A stretch of DNA of 64,000 nucleotides, taken from the NCBI GenBank assembly GCA_004431415.1, contig QPMI01000154.1:1-64000 (forward strand), written 5' to 3'. The notes under the pieces were generated by a model. That model saw only the letters and a program-made list of their open reading frames with translations, did not search any database and was not told the origin of the DNA. The position numbers were made by a program, and so were the translations under genes. This DNA comes from Cyanophora paradoxa (Eukaryota > Glaucocystophyceae > Cyanophorales > Cyanophoraceae). This document shows positions 48,281 through 60,500 of this stretch, one piece after another; position 1 is the first letter of the stretch; each line of letters opens with the position of its first letter.

Positions 48281-49112
48281 AATGGGCCTTCGTCACGTAT
48301 GCTGCCTGCGGGGACTGTCGGCCGCGTCCAGCGCCGGCCGCTCGTCGGCTTCGATGCAGGTCGCAACTTGCAGCTGGTCGTACGATCGAGTCCCACTCCT
48401 AAGCTTTAGCGTTGCCAACTGTGCCCGGCGCCATATAAAAAATCGCCGTACCCGCCTCTTTCTATAAGAATAGGAGAGAAGATGGTGAGAGGTAGCCGTA
48501 AACTAATGGTGCGCCCTCTGGGGTCTGTGTACGTGGTGACTATCACGTGACACGCACCGTACGTAGAGCAAGGAAAGTAGCAGCCAACGTGGAACATCGT
48601 TGGCCCACCGGCCTCTGTGCCGGTGAAATTTCTGAAGGGCACAAAGGCTGGTCTCGGCAGGCTCGCTCTTACTTTGAGCTGAGCCGCCCTGGCTGGTCTC
48701 CTCTCGTGCCACCCCCTCTTCAAAACCAAGGAAATGTAAACTTGAAACGATGCCACTAGTTGCTGGCCTGATCGCATGCAGTTCGGTTACGTATGCGACT
48801 CTAGATCTAGATCTAGATCCAGTAGAAGAAGAGCTACGCATGCTTTCGGATCCGAAGGGAACACAAATGCATCGCGTTCATGCGCGTGCAGGAACGCCCG
48901 ATGGAGCTAAAGCTTAAGCTGCACACGACGTCGGACAGCAAATAATATTGAAATTTCCTGACTCTTCCGTTCAAGAAACGAGAGCTGCGGGGCCGTACCC
49001 CAGAAGGGGGTCCGGCCCGCCTCATGGTCTGGGCCGAACCCCAAGATAGGGGGTCCGGCCCGGCTTAAAAGAAGGAGGGGCGCGGTTCTAGGTTCTAGCT
49101 ATATATAGGCGC
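48281..49112 (+). other. Intergenic region with tandem hairpins
   Basis: About 0.8 kb, no recognised gene. It contains AGATCTAGATCTAGATC-like sequence (about 48,800-48,820). Two tandem GC hairpins lie at 48,989-49,018 and 49,031-49,061 (arms GGGCCG-x-ACCCC and GGGGGTCCGGCCC), directly downstream of the 3' end of the minus-strand CDT1 gene, where they could act in 3'-end formation. Confidence 0.5.
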
Positions 49113-49119
49113 TCAGAGG

Positions 49120-49151
<32 letters not shown>

Positions 49152-51526
49152 GGCCGTGTCGCGGGCCTCGGCGCGGAGGCGCGCGATGGCGGCGGAGACG
49201 TCGGCCCCGCGGTTGATGCGCAGCGCCGCGCCCGCCGGCGTCTGCGCGATCTGCGCAGGCGGAGGGGGAGGCACCGCGTCGGCCCCGGGGCGGGAGGGCG
49301 GGGGCGGGGGGGCGGGCTCGAGGCGGGAAGGAAGGCACCTGGATCCACTCGGGGGCGCGCTCCGCAAGCAGCTTCAGCCGGTCACGCACTTCATCTGAGC
49401 CGTCCGGGGCGGGGCGCCGGCGCGTCAGGCCCGCGGCAGAGGGGAAGGAAAGGGCGGGGCGGGGCGGGGCGGGGCGGGGCGGGGCGGGCGGACCGACGGG
49501 GAGGGGTCGTCCTGCTGGGCGGCGAGGCGCGGGGCGAGGATGGCGAGCAGCAGCGGCGGGTTGCGCTCCCCGATGAGGAAGGCCCGCAGCGCCTCGGCGA
49601 GGGCCGGCAGGCGCCCCGCCGCGAGCGCCCGCTCGCGCGCCTCGGGGGCCCCCGTGATGCGCTCCATCGCCCGCCTCTGCTCCTTGGCCCGCACGCGCGC
49701 CAGGATCGCCGGGTCGATCCCCCGCAGCGCCGGGTCCACCGGGCGCGCCGCGATGGCGGCGGCAGCCGCCGCCGCCTCCGCGCTCCGCGCCGCCGCCGCC
49801 GCGTCCGCCGCCGCGCGCTTCTCGAGGACGGCCGCGAGCGCCTCCTCCGCCACGTTCCGCGGGGCGCCGCGCGCGGGCGGCGCCCGCCGGTCGAACGCCG
49901 CCGTGCCGGGGACCGCCGCGAAGACGGGGGCGGCCGGCGAGGCCGCGGCGGCCGCCGCCTCCCGCTTGGCCGCGAGGCGCGCCAGGACCTCGGCCGGCGC
50001 CGGCGGCTTCGGCGGCCGCGGCAGCTCCGCAGGTACGATCTGCCCGCCGGCGCTTCAGAGAACGAGGGGGAGGGAGGGGGAATAAGCTCAGGGGGGTACG
50101 TGCCTCGGGGACGTCCTCGAGGGGGAACTCGGGGTGCCAGGCGCGGACGGCCGCCGGGTCCACCTCCAGCCCCTTCGCCTTCAGGAAGACCTGAGGGGCG
50201 GTCGTGAGCGGCGGCTGCAGGGGTACGGGGACGGCTGAAAGGCAGGGGGAAGGGGAGGCGGGGGTACGGCGGCGCACGGCGTGGTGGGCGATGACGGCGT
50301 CCTCGAGGGCGCGCCGGAAGGCCCGCCGCCGCGCGTTCAGCTGCGGGCGAAGAGTCAGAGGGGCCGGAGGGAGGGCGGGATGGGGGCGGGAGAGAGCGGG
50401 GGACGGGCCTGGAGCTCGCCGAGGACGCGGCTGGGCGGGGGCGCGCCGCCCTCGGCGGGGGCGAACTCGGCCGCCGGCAGCTCGACGAGGAGGCGGTGCC
50501 GCGAGTCGGAGAAGGTGCCCACGCCGGCCCGCGTCGCCGGGTCCTCGCTGCCCTTCTGGAGGCTGACGGAGTAGGCGGCCGGCCACGCGGCGAGCAGCTG
50601 CGCGAACTGGCGCTCCCCGAAGGCACGCTTCGTGATCGTCCGCACGCTCGCCGAGAGCCGGTCTAGCGTCGCCGCCTCCCGCCGCGAACGGCAGAGGTTC
50701 AGCCCGTGGTCGAGCGCCACGAACTGCTCCAGCAGCACGCGGTGCCGCGCCGGAAGCGGCAGCGCCGCCTCGCGGCCCTTCCCCGGTGTCCTCCCCGGCG
50801 AGGCCGCCGCCGCCGTCCCCGCCGGCGAGGGCGCCGCCGCCTGCAGCGCCCGCTGCGGCGTCCGCTGCGGCGTCTGCTCGCCGGGGCCCTCCGCCCGCTT
50901 CCGCTTCGGCGTCGCAGGCGCCGCCGTCGGCCGCTGCGGCGTTGCGGGCTCCGCTGTGCAGAAGTGAGCGGCGGGGCGGGGCGCGAGAAAGTCGCTGGCG
51001 GGCGAACCGGCGTCGGGGGTCACGAGGATCGAGACGCCGGCCGCGCTCGCGGCCGCCTCGGCCATCTTCCTCGCCCGCGCGCTCACGCCGGTCCGCCCCG
51101 CGCCTGCGCGGGCAGCGCGTGGGCTGCGGCACTGCCAAAAACGCGCAGGCGCCGCGCACCGGTCCCGGGCGGCTCTGCGGGCGCTAAGTCCTTTCCGAGC
51201 GGCGTGGCGGACGCGCTGATGTCGACGGTTTTGGCGGGAGCCGCCCGCGCCTTTCTCGTCCGCGTCAGGCTCGGCGTGGTGGGCACAGTTGCCGCGCATT
51301 CCGGCGTCTCCGATGGTGAGAGCACGGGAATGGTCTTCGCGGTGCGGCGCCGGGCGCCCATCCCACGCCGGATCTTCTTTGCAGGCTGCGAGCGGCGCGT
51401 GAGCGCGATCCTGGGGGGCTTCGGGTCTTTCGAGCGCACCTGACAGTCATTCTTGGGACTCTCTGCCTCCTCATCGGACCAGCTGCCGAAGAGTGCGCCC
51501 GCGTCTGCAATGGGCACCGACTCCAT
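49113..51526 (-). CDS. CDT1: CDT1 DNA replication licensing factor
   Basis: Multi-exon. Exon 1 starts MESVPIADAGALFGSW at 51,526 and, after a 54-bp intron (donor GTGCGCGG after ACCG near 51,152), joins in phase to a second exon containing MAEAAASAAG. The N-terminus is basic and disordered with several TP sites (possible CDK sites). The central CDT1/geminin-binding-type domain begins LPARHRVLLEQFVALDHG (about 50,750) and continues with TITKRAFGERQFAQLLAAWP; an HPEFPLEDVP motif follows (about 50,130), as in other CDT1 proteins. The C-terminal winged helix that contacts MCM is ILARVRAKEQRR ... LAEALRAFLIGERNPPLLLAIL ... LLAERAPEWIQV, ending at 49,113. CDT1 loads MCM2-7 at origins with ORC and CDC6. 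Introns are short and GC-rich; exact borders in the C-terminal half were not fixed. Confidence 0.82.
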
Positions 51527-51944
51527 TGCCGGAGGCGGCCCTTAGCGAGCGGGGCGGCTGTCGCTCGCGTGCGATGTGCTCTCCGGGCCGATCGCAGCCG
51601 TCGGGCGCGCCGTGCGTGTCGCCTTCTTCTCGCTGGACTTTGGCGCCACGGGGAAAAAACAACCGGGAATCAGCGTACCCGGACTCCGAATCGTTGCTTG
51701 GCCCGCAGCGCAGCCGAAAGCGAGGTATTAGCGTGTCGAATTCGAATAGCCGATAACGCAGCTAGTGAAAAGGTCGAGCCGCCCTCTTTCGAATCGTCGG
51801 TCCGACATCCCGCGCAGCCGCACCTTCTCAGACCGTGCAAGGAACTTCGCGACAGCGACCGGAAAGCTTAGATACAGCTCCACCAGCCCGCCCCGCTGAC
51901 TAGCTAAAAAGAGCGACCAAGCCAGCGCAGAGCAGACTCCAGCG
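51527..51944 (+). other. Divergent intergenic region
   Basis: About 0.4 kb between CDT1 (-) and the next gene (+). No gene recognised. Confidence 0.45.
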
Positions 51945-53011
51945 ATGGCGCCAAAGAAAGGCAAGGGAAAGGGAAAGGGAAAGGGTGCGCGAGCCCCTCG
52001 AGGTCGAGGCGAGCACGACTGGCGGCTGACCGCCGAGCGCAGGCAAGGGCAAGAAGAAGGAGAAGGCGGCGGCGGAGGTGAAGGAGTACAGGCCGATGGA
52101 GGTCATGCTGCCTCCCGAGGAGTACATCACGCTCAACGTGCGCCCGCCGCCCGGCGGCCCGCCCCGCTCGCCGAAGGCGCGCCGGCGCTGACGGGCGGGG
52201 CGCGCAGGTGAAGCTCATCACGTGGAGCTTCCTGAACTTCACGCTGCAGGTGCCCGTCTCCACGCGCGTCTTCGTCATCCAGGTCCACCCCGCCCCGCCC
52301 GCCCCGCCCCGCCTGCTCCCCCCCGCGGACGCGCGTGCGCCCGCAACAGAACAAGATCGTCGAGCGGCACAGCGGCAGCATACGCGACCTCGTCCTGTAC
52401 AAGCACCAGGTACCCCCGCCTCGCCGGCCCTGCGCTGTACCCCCGAGCTCAGCCTCGGCGGCAGGTGCACCCGAAGAACGTGATGCTGTCCCCTGAGGCG
52501 ACCCTCGCCGAGGAAGGCTTCACCGGCGGCCCCCCGCACGACTGCCCCCAGGTGCCCCCGTACCCCCCGCGCGCTTCGCCCCCCCCTTCCCCACAGCCCG
52601 TCTGACGTTCGCGGTACCCTCCCGAAGGCCACGATCCTGTACGACTTCCAGCCGCGCGCGATGGAGTGCCCGCTCCTCCTCACAACGCCGTGCGGCGTAC
52701 CCCCTCCGGTCACCCGTACCTCCCTCACCGCGCCGCAGGCGGCAGGAGGAGCCCCACGCACACGTCCGCGTCCTCAGCGCCGCCGCCTCCCAGGTACTGT
52801 ACCCCTCCCCCTCCCCCCTCCCCTCCGCCTGACCCGGGGCGGGCGGGCGCAGGGGGCGCTGCAGACGGCGCCCTCGCGGGGTACCGCGCTGGAGCGGGCG
52901 ACGACGGCGGCGGGCGGCCGGCCGCTGGCCTCGCCGGACCCCTTCTCGGTCTCCGTGCACTCTTCGACCTCACCCGGACCCCTCGCCACCGCCCAGTCCC
53001 GCAGCCCCTAG
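51945..53011 (+). CDS. Small multi-exon protein, ubiquitin-like fold possible
   Basis: I do not recognise the family with certainty. Exon 1 (from 51,945) encodes MAPKKGKGKGKGKGARAPR; a 40-bp GT-AG intron follows, then GKGKKKEKAAAEVKEYRPMEVMLPPEEYITLN. After another short intron comes VKLITWSFLNFTLQVPVSTRVFVIQ, then NKIVERHSGSIRDLVLYKHQ, VHPKNVMLSPEATLAEEGF and KATILYDFQP, each split by GC-rich introns. A basic N-terminal tail followed by a beta-grasp-like alternation (strand, turn, helix KIVERHSGSI, strand) suggests a ubiquitin-like domain. The C-terminal end (stop near 53,011) is Ser/Pro-rich and least certain. Confidence 0.5.
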
Positions 53012-53281
53012 GGCCTAGCTAGCCCTCGCGTTCCGTCCAATCCATCATCATATGATCTCCGTTTCGAGGCTGCGTGGTCGATGAGGCGGGGTGGGGAGGG
53101 GGCGTGCCGCAGGTGTATACGTGTGTGGCTATAGCTAGCCTAGTAGCGCCCGCACCGGCGCTGCTCCCCAGCCCTGCCCACACGGATGCACAGCGATCGC
53201 TCCGAGCTTCGTACACGGATTCGCCCACACTACGGGCGTGCGCAGAAGGGGGCGCGGAGGCCGGCGGGGCGCGTGCGCGGC
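53012..53281 (+). other. Short intergenic region
   Basis: 270 bp between the convergent 3' ends of the previous gene and PACRG. Nothing recognised. Confidence 0.5.
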
Positions 53282-55215
53282 CTACTTGCTCTCGACGCTC
53301 TCGTAGGTGGGGATCATGTACTTGATGTGCGCGTACGCGTCGCGCCCGCCGTACCGCTCGAACCTGCCGCCACCCCGGCCTGAGGCGGGGGCTGGGGGGC
53401 TGGGAGGGGGGGGGATAAGGAAGGGGGTACGGCGCACTCCTGGAGGGTCTCCTGGATCTCGAGGCCGATGTCGCGGTGGCGCTGCTGCCCGTACTCCATC
53501 CCGTCCCCGAGGTTCGCCGTCCGGTTGATGAAGAGGTTGAAGATCTGCGCGGCGGGCGGCGTCAGGGCGGCGCCCCATCGCCTGCCTCGGCCCGGCCCGG
53601 CCCCTCGCCGGCCCACCTGGAGGATCTGGCGCATGAAGGGGACGAAGGCCCTCCCGACGCGGCCGTCGTCGAGGGAGACGAGGCGCTTGAGGAGCTGCAG
53701 GGCGACGCCCATGATGTCCCGATCCCGCGTGTTCAGCGCCACTGCCAGAGAAGCTGAGGCCGAGGGAGGGGGGGCGGGTCCCGGGGCGGGGGTGCGGACC
53801 CTTGATGGGGATGACGAGCTTGGGGAGGAAGGGCCCGAACTTGGTGGGCGCGTGCTCCATCAGGTCCAGCATCCCCTGCACCGCGATGAACCTGCCGCCC
53901 CGCGTCTCAGCCTCAGCCGGGGGCGCGCCCCGGCGTGGCCTCGCGGACCGGTACGGGTCCTCCTTCTCGCGGATGCCCTCGATAAAGAGCGACGCGTACT
54001 GCCGGCGGGGGCGCCGGGGTCGGAGGCGGCGGGGGGGGGGCCAGGCGGGCGGGGCGGGGCGGGTGCGGACCTGCTCGAAGCGGTCGTCATCGATCTGGGC
54101 GAGGGGCAGCTCCTCCCCCGCCTCGTCCCGCAGCCGCCACACCACCGCGTTGAAGCTCGCCTTGTGCTCGATCCCTGCCCCCGCCTCACGAGGCGCAGAG
54201 CGGAGGGCGAAGCGGAAGGCGGGGCGGGGCGGGAGGCTGGGCGGGGCGCACGGAGGGGGAGGTCCCCGCGGTCGTAGAGCTTGCGGAAGAGCGTCGCCGG
54301 CGGCGCCGCCCGCACCCGAGTCGCCCCCGCCACCGGCGGCTGCCCCCGTGCCCCGTAAGAGGCGTCGCGCGGCGGCCTGCGGGGCGGGGCGGGGCGGGGC
54401 GGGGCGCGCCGTGGCGGGCCGGGGCCCGCGCCCGGCGGCCTGCGGGGTCGAGAGGCGGACGCCGTCCATGCGCCTCGACACTGCGCGGCGGGGCGTCGAA
54501 AGGGTGCCGCGGCGGGGCGGGGCGGGGCGGGGCGGGGCGGGGCGGGCGCACGTCCGTCGCGGGAGTCGGCCCCATCGGCAGCGGAGCGGCCGCTGGCGGG
54601 CCGGGCGGCCCGCTCGCCGCGCTGCGATACGGGCGCCGCGGATCCCTCCAGTGACAGGCCGCCCGCGGAGGGCGGCCGCGCCCCCGCCGAGGCTGGCCGG
54701 GACCCGCCCGTGGCCGGCCGCGGGCCCGCCGAGGCAGGCCGCGCCGCCGCCTTTCCCGACCCGGCGCCCGCCTCCCTCGCCGCCGGCTCCGCCGCAGCAG
54801 CAGCCGCCGCCCCCGACGCTCTCCTGGGCGCTCCGCTGCTCGGGCCCGCGGAGGGTCCTGCCGCCGCCGCTGCCGCCGCTGCCGGGGCCGCAGGCTTGAT
54901 CGCTGGCTTCGCCGGCTTAAGAACTTTCTTCTCTGGCTTGGCGAGAACGTCCGTGAAGCCCGCAAGGCTCTGCGACCCGTACGACGCGGTGTCCAGAGGC
55001 TTCGCCGGCGCCTTCTTCAGGCCCCGCAGGTCGTACGTCTGCCGCTCCCAGGCATCCTGCGGGTCGGGGCGCTGGACTGCGTTGTATTGCAGTGGCAGCG
55101 GCTCGTACACCCGCATCCCCGCTGCCGCTGCGACGCGCGGTGCCGATTTAGGCCGGCCTTCTATCCTTCGCTGGTTGGACTGCAAGAGCATCGCTGCCGC
55201 CACCGGTGTAGCCAT
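53282..55215 (-). CDS. PACRG: PACRG-like axonemal inner-junction protein
   Basis: Multi-exon, from MATPVAAAML at 55,215 to the stop at 53,282. The N-terminal third is a long Ala/Pro/Lys-rich extension (contains KPLDTASYGSQSLAGF), not typical of the core family. The conserved part follows the PACRG order: LFRKLYDRGDLPL; FNAVVWRLRDEAGEELPL; YASLFIEGIREKEDPY; GMLDLMEHAPTKFGPFLPKL; LVIPIK; ALNTRDRDIMGVALQLLKRL; RAFVPFMRQILQ; IFNLFINRTANLGDGMEYGQQR; IGLEIQETLQ; FERYGGRDAYAHIKYMIPTYES. PACRG binds the junction of A and B tubules in ciliary doublets, so its presence implies a flagellated stage. Introns are short and rich in GGGGC/GCCCC tandem runs (for example 54,384-54,410 and 54,515-54,545). Confidence 0.9.
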
Positions 55216-55922
55216 GGCTCGCTTGGTGCAGCTCTCGAGGCGAGGGTCGCGCGCTGGCGCTTCCTGTCGCACAGAGGGCGCTCGCCGGCTCAAGCTACGC
55301 AAGAGAGAGCTAGAAGGAAAAGGAATCGAACGCCTGCAAAGCTTGTGCTGGCTTCGTACGGTTGCTATCCGGGGTAGGCTAATTTTGAAAGGGGGTAGGG
55401 TTAATTATTGTGCAGGTACTCGGAACTTGGGAGTTCGGCTCGTACTAGCTAGCCCGCACGACTACCCCCCGGCCCCCAGCTATCATCGATATCACTGACA
55501 GAGTCTGACACGCGTACGTATACACGCTGGTCCGGTCGACGTCGACGTCGACACGCTTTTGCAAATGCAATTGCAAGCTCATCGATCACTCCCGCGAACT
55601 CCGAGCCTCCGACCGATCGACGGTCGGTCGGAGGCCGCGCTCGGAGTTCGCGGGCCCGCGGAAGTCGGCGGACAGCTGCAGGAGCTCGCCGCCAGCGCGG
55701 GCGCGGGCCTCGAGGCCCTCGACGCCGAGTAGCGTGCGACCTCAACGACGACGTCGCCGAGCGTGCGACTCGGCGCTCGAGCTCTCTAGATCTGCAACAG
55801 CACAGCTGCAATTCAGCCGCGCGCGGGCGCGCCGGCGAGGCCGCAAGCGCGCGCCGTATTCGTATACGACGAGACGCGTACGCTAGCTAGGTAGCTGCCC
55901 CGTGTCGGCCGTGTCGGCCGCA
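55216..55922 (+). promoter_or_regulatory. Divergent promoter region, PACRG / adenylyl cyclase
   Basis: About 0.7 kb between two divergent genes, less GC-rich near 55,370-55,410. It holds a long hairpin at 55,591-55,654, a GTCGACGTCGACGTCGAC run (55,536-55,553) and GCAAATGCAATTGCAA (55,561-55,576). No gene recognised. Confidence 0.5.
55591..55654 (+). repeat. 64-bp hairpin in divergent promoter
   Basis: Outer arms CCCGCGAACTCCGAG / CTCGGAGTTCGCGGG (15 bp, perfect) and inner arms CCTCCGACCGA / TCGGTCGGAGG (11 bp, perfect), with a 5-nt bulge (CCGCG) on one side and a 7-nt loop. Confidence 0.9.
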
Positions 55923-57517
55923 ATGACGACCCGACTGCAGCTGGCCATGGATGCGCATGCGCCGCAGCAGCAGTTGCAGCAGCCGCAGCAGCAGCAGCTC
56001 GGACGAGTCCTCCCATACGTGCCGGCTCCTCTCCTCGCGCACGCCCTCCCGCAGCTGCGGCAGCTCAGCGAAGGTGCGAAGACGGCGCCGGCCGTGTGGA
56101 CGGTGGCGGGGGCCGCGCTCTTCTTGGACGGTGCGCCGCGCCGGGCGCCGGGCGCGCCCTATGCATGGCCATCAGACCTGTCAACATTGTCTAATCTCTG
56201 CGCAGTGAGTGGATTCAGCGGCCTGGCACGCACCCTGGCCCGCTCCGACGCCGCGAGCGCTGCCGAGCAGGTGCTGCCGAGCTCGAGTGTCGCGCGCGCG
56301 CCTCTAACAAGTTTTGCCCAACGGCGCGCGCCTGACCCGCGGCCGCAGCTGTCCACGACGCTCAACGCGTACATCCTCCAGCTCGTGAGCCGCCTGCACG
56401 CGCGGGGCGCCGAGATCCTCTTCTTCGCCGGCGACGCGGTGCGCTTTAAATTTATGAATTCCTTGGGCGGGGCGCCGTGCACGTGCGGCGCTCGTGCCTC
56501 GGCTCGGCTCGCGCCCGACGCGCCGCCGGCGCATGCGCAGCTGGTGGCGTTCGTCGCGGCCGGCGAGCTTGAGGGCGGGGGCCGGGGCCGGACGCTGCGG
56601 GAGGCGGCGGGGCTGGCGGTGGAGGCGGCGCGTGACGTCCAGTCCATCGCCTTCGAGCGGGGCGGCCACAGGCTCACCGCGCACACCGGTACCGCGTCTT
56701 GCGCTTGAGCACGAGCGCGCCCCGTCGCGGCTGCAGGTCTAGATTAAAGCGTGCGGCAGGCATTGGGGCGGGCGAGCTGCACCTCTACCTCCTGCAGGGC
56801 AGCGATGGCGCCGCTCAGCTCGTCTGCGCCGGCGCCGTCATCGAGCAGGGTCCGACGCCCCGCCCCGCCCCGCCCTCCGCGCCGCGCCGCGCCCCGGGCC
56901 TTAATGTTAATCGGGCGCAGTGTGCGAGGCGCTCTCAGCGGCGACGGGCGACGACGTCGTGCTCTCCGAGGAGGCCCACGTGCTCCTACAGCCGGCCTGT
57001 CCCGCCGAGCGCCTGCAGCTGCCCGCCTCCGGCCCCGGCCCCGGCCCCGGCCCCGCCCGCCGCGCCGTCCACCGCCTCCGCCGGGACCGGCCCTCGACGG
57101 CGGCGGCCGCGGCGGCGGAGGCGGTGGCCGCAGGGGCGTGGGCGGAGTCGCCGGGGGCGGAGACGCGCGCGTGCGGGTGCGGGGCGCCGCTGCGGGCGGG
57201 GGCGCGGGCGGCGGAGGCGGCGCTGGCGCCGTACGCGGAGCAGCTGCTGTCCCTCGCCCCCCGTGCGCCTCCGGGCCTCCCCCGCCGGGCCGGCCGGGCC
57301 GGGGCCAGGCCCTGAATCGCGGGGATGGGGCAGGGGCGGTCGGGGAGGGGGCGAGATGGACGCCTTCTTCGCGCACGACATCCGCGACATCATCGCCGTC
57401 TTCGGTCCGCGAGAAGAAACTTTTAGAGCTCGAACTTCTAAACCTCCCAATATGTATCGAGATCTTCTCGAGATCTTCTAATATTAAAGACGGCGTCGAT
57501 ATCGCCTCTAATGTTCT

Positions 57518-57548
<31 letters not shown>

Positions 57549-60500
57549 GCCCCCCTCCCGCCCCCCTCTTTAGAGCTCCCCGCCTCCACAAACGCTTCTA
57601 ATGCTCCACTGCCCCCATCACCCCCACCCCACCCCACCCCGCCCACCCACCCGCCCCGGTGGGCCCTCAACCCCCCCCCCTCCCCCCTCCCGCCCTTCCC
57701 CCTCCCCCCTGTCCCCACCACTATCCCTGTGCTGGGCCTTTCTCACGGCGCGCCGCAGCGTCGTTCCCGGAGCTGGACGGCGCGGGGCTGGACGCGTACG
57801 GGGACCCCGGGGCCGTCGAGCGCCACGCCGCCCGCTTCGGGCAGGTGCAGTGTACCCCCAGCCTGCCGCCGGGCGCGGGGCGCCTCTCTGACGCGGGGCC
57901 GCGGGGCGGCGGCCTCGCAGGTGGTGCGCTCGGTGCACCGCGTGGCGGAGGAGCTCGGCGGCTCTGTCAACAAGGTCCTCCTCGACGACAAGGCACGTGC
58001 ACGCCCGCCCGCCCGGCCCGGCCTTACGCCCTTGCGCTTTCGGGGCCGTGGCTTACGCCCTTAGCTCCCATGGTTTGCGGCTGACGGACTATGGCGGGGT
58101 TCCGGCGCAGGGGGCGTCGGCGATCATCGGGTTCGGGCTGCCGGGCGGCTTCGCGCACGAGGACGACGCGGAGCGCGCCGTGCGGGCCGCCCTCGCCCTC
58201 CAGGCCTGGTTCCGCGAGACCAACGCGCCCTTCGCCTGCGGCGTGCGCATGAGTCGACCCCGGCCCTAGGCCTAGGCCTCCCATCCGCAGCCGCCCGCCA
58301 ACTCACTGCAATCAACGTTAACACTGCGGCGTTGTCAGATCGCGGCGGGGCGGACGTTCTGCGGGACCCTGGGCGCCCCCTGCCGCAAGGAATACGCCCT
58401 GGTACAAGCTATTTATAGTACAAGCGCCGCCGCGGCCGCCGTCCTCGCTGACTGTGATCATGACCAGATCGGCGATTCTGTGGTCCGCTGCGCTGATTAT
58501 AGCGCAAGCGCCGCCCCGGCCTCCGGGATCCGCCCCCGCCCTCGCTGACTTTTATCGCTATGGCCAGATCCTGGCTGCGCGCCTCATGGGCAGGGCGCGG
58601 GAGGCGATCGGGGCGGCCCAGGCGGCGGGGGCGGCTGGAGGCGGCCCGCCGCAGCTGCAGCTGCAGGAGGTGCTGTGCGACCGGAGCGTCGTGCAGGCGG
58701 CCACGGCCCGGGGGCGCTCGGCGGTGCGGCCCCCGCCCCCGCTCCGATCCGCCCCCGCCCCTCGCCCGCCCCTCGCACCGGGCGCGGCCGAGCGGCTCCG
58801 AGCGGGCGGGGCGGGGCCGGGGTCCCGGGGCGCAGGCGGCGCTCTTCGAGTTCGAGGCGCTGCCGGCCACGCGCGCCAAGGGCTTCGACGAGCCCCTGCC
58901 CGTCTACAGGCCCCGCGAGGCACCCTCGATCACGTCCCGCGGCGGCGGCGGCGGCGGCCTCGCCCCGTCCGCCTCCAACTCCCGCCGCCTCTCGGCCGTC
59001 GGCGACGGCGGCGGCCTCGTTCGCGCCGGATCTGGATCTGGATCGGGCGCGGCGGCGGCCACCCACCAGCACCCGGCCCCCCTGCTCGGCCGGTGCGCTG
59101 CAAGAGAGATAGCGAGGGCGGGGCGGGGCCGGGGAGGGGCGGCCGCGCCGCGCGCCGCGCTCCTGCTTCTTGATACTCGGGGCAGGGACGGGGAGCTGGC
59201 GGAGGCGACGGCGGCGGTGGAGGCGCTGGCGGCCGGCGGCCAGGGCTCGACGCTCGTGATCGAGGGCGAGGCCGGCGTCGGCAAGAGCCGCCTCCTCCTC
59301 GAGGTCCGCCGCGCCTGCGCCGCCACCGCCGTCCTCGTCCTCTCCTCCACCGCCTCCTCTGTCGAGGTCCGCCCCGCCCCGCCCCGCCCCGCCCCGCGCC
59401 ATTCAATTTCTTCTTCTTTAAGTGGCTTAAGAACAACAACGTTAACAATATCAAATTTCTTATCTATTGTTGTATCGGTCGTAATAATAAAACGCGCCCC
59501 CGCGCCCCGCGGCGCAGGAGGCGACGCCGCTGTGGGCGCTGCGCGGCCTGGTCGCGTCGGTGGCGGACGTGTCGAGCGAGGCGGCGCTGCGGGCCGACCT
59601 CGAGCGGCGGCGCCTCCTCACCGCCGCCGACGCGGCGCTCATCTGGCGGAGCCTCTTCGCGGGCGGGGGCGGGGGCGGGGGCGGGGGCGGGGCCGCCTCC
59701 TCCTCCGCCTCCGCCGCCGCCGCCGCTGCGCGGCAGCAGCTTGGGGACGGGAACGAGAGCGGGTCGACGTCGTACCGGGGCCGGGAGGCCTCGACGCGCC
59801 GCGGGATCTCCTCCTTCGGCGTCGGCCTCGTCACGAGCCTCGCCGCCGCCCTCGCCCGGTGCGCCCTAGGCCTCCCCTGCCCGCCGGCACCGCCTCGCCT
59901 CGCCTCGCCCCTGATGCGCAAGCGCTGGAAGGCTCGTGTTGGACCTGGAGCACTGGGGCGAGCCGGTCGCGGGGAGCGGGGGCGGGGGCGAGGAGGGCGG
60001 GCCGGCCGGCGCCCGCGTCGCAATGCTGCTCGAGGACTGCCACTGGCTCGACTCGTGCGCACGCGCACCCTTCGGAAGCTTAAGAAGCGCACCTCTTAGA
60101 GGCGGATACTACGTCGATTTTAAGCCCCGGCCCAAAATCATTCCCCAAGCCGACCCGGCGGCCCCGCGCACGCGCAGAGTCTCGTGGTTTGTGGTCCGCT
60201 GCATCCGTGACTCCTGTCCGAACCTTCTGGTCCGACCCCACCCATCCCCGCGCTCCCCGCGCTCCCCGCCCGCGCCTCGCGCCTGACGCCCCCGGCCCCC
60301 CGCCGCCGCCGCCCGGCGCAGCTGGTGCTCACGGCGCGGCCAATGGCCGACCCGCCCCGCGACTTCCTCGTCCTCTCGGGGCGCCTCGAGGCGCCCTCGG
60401 GGCCGTGGCGGCGGCGGTGGCGGCGGCGGGCACTGAGGCCCCGGCGCCGGCGCCGCCATCGGTACCCGAGGCGGGCCCGACGGGCGGCGGCCTAGGCCTG

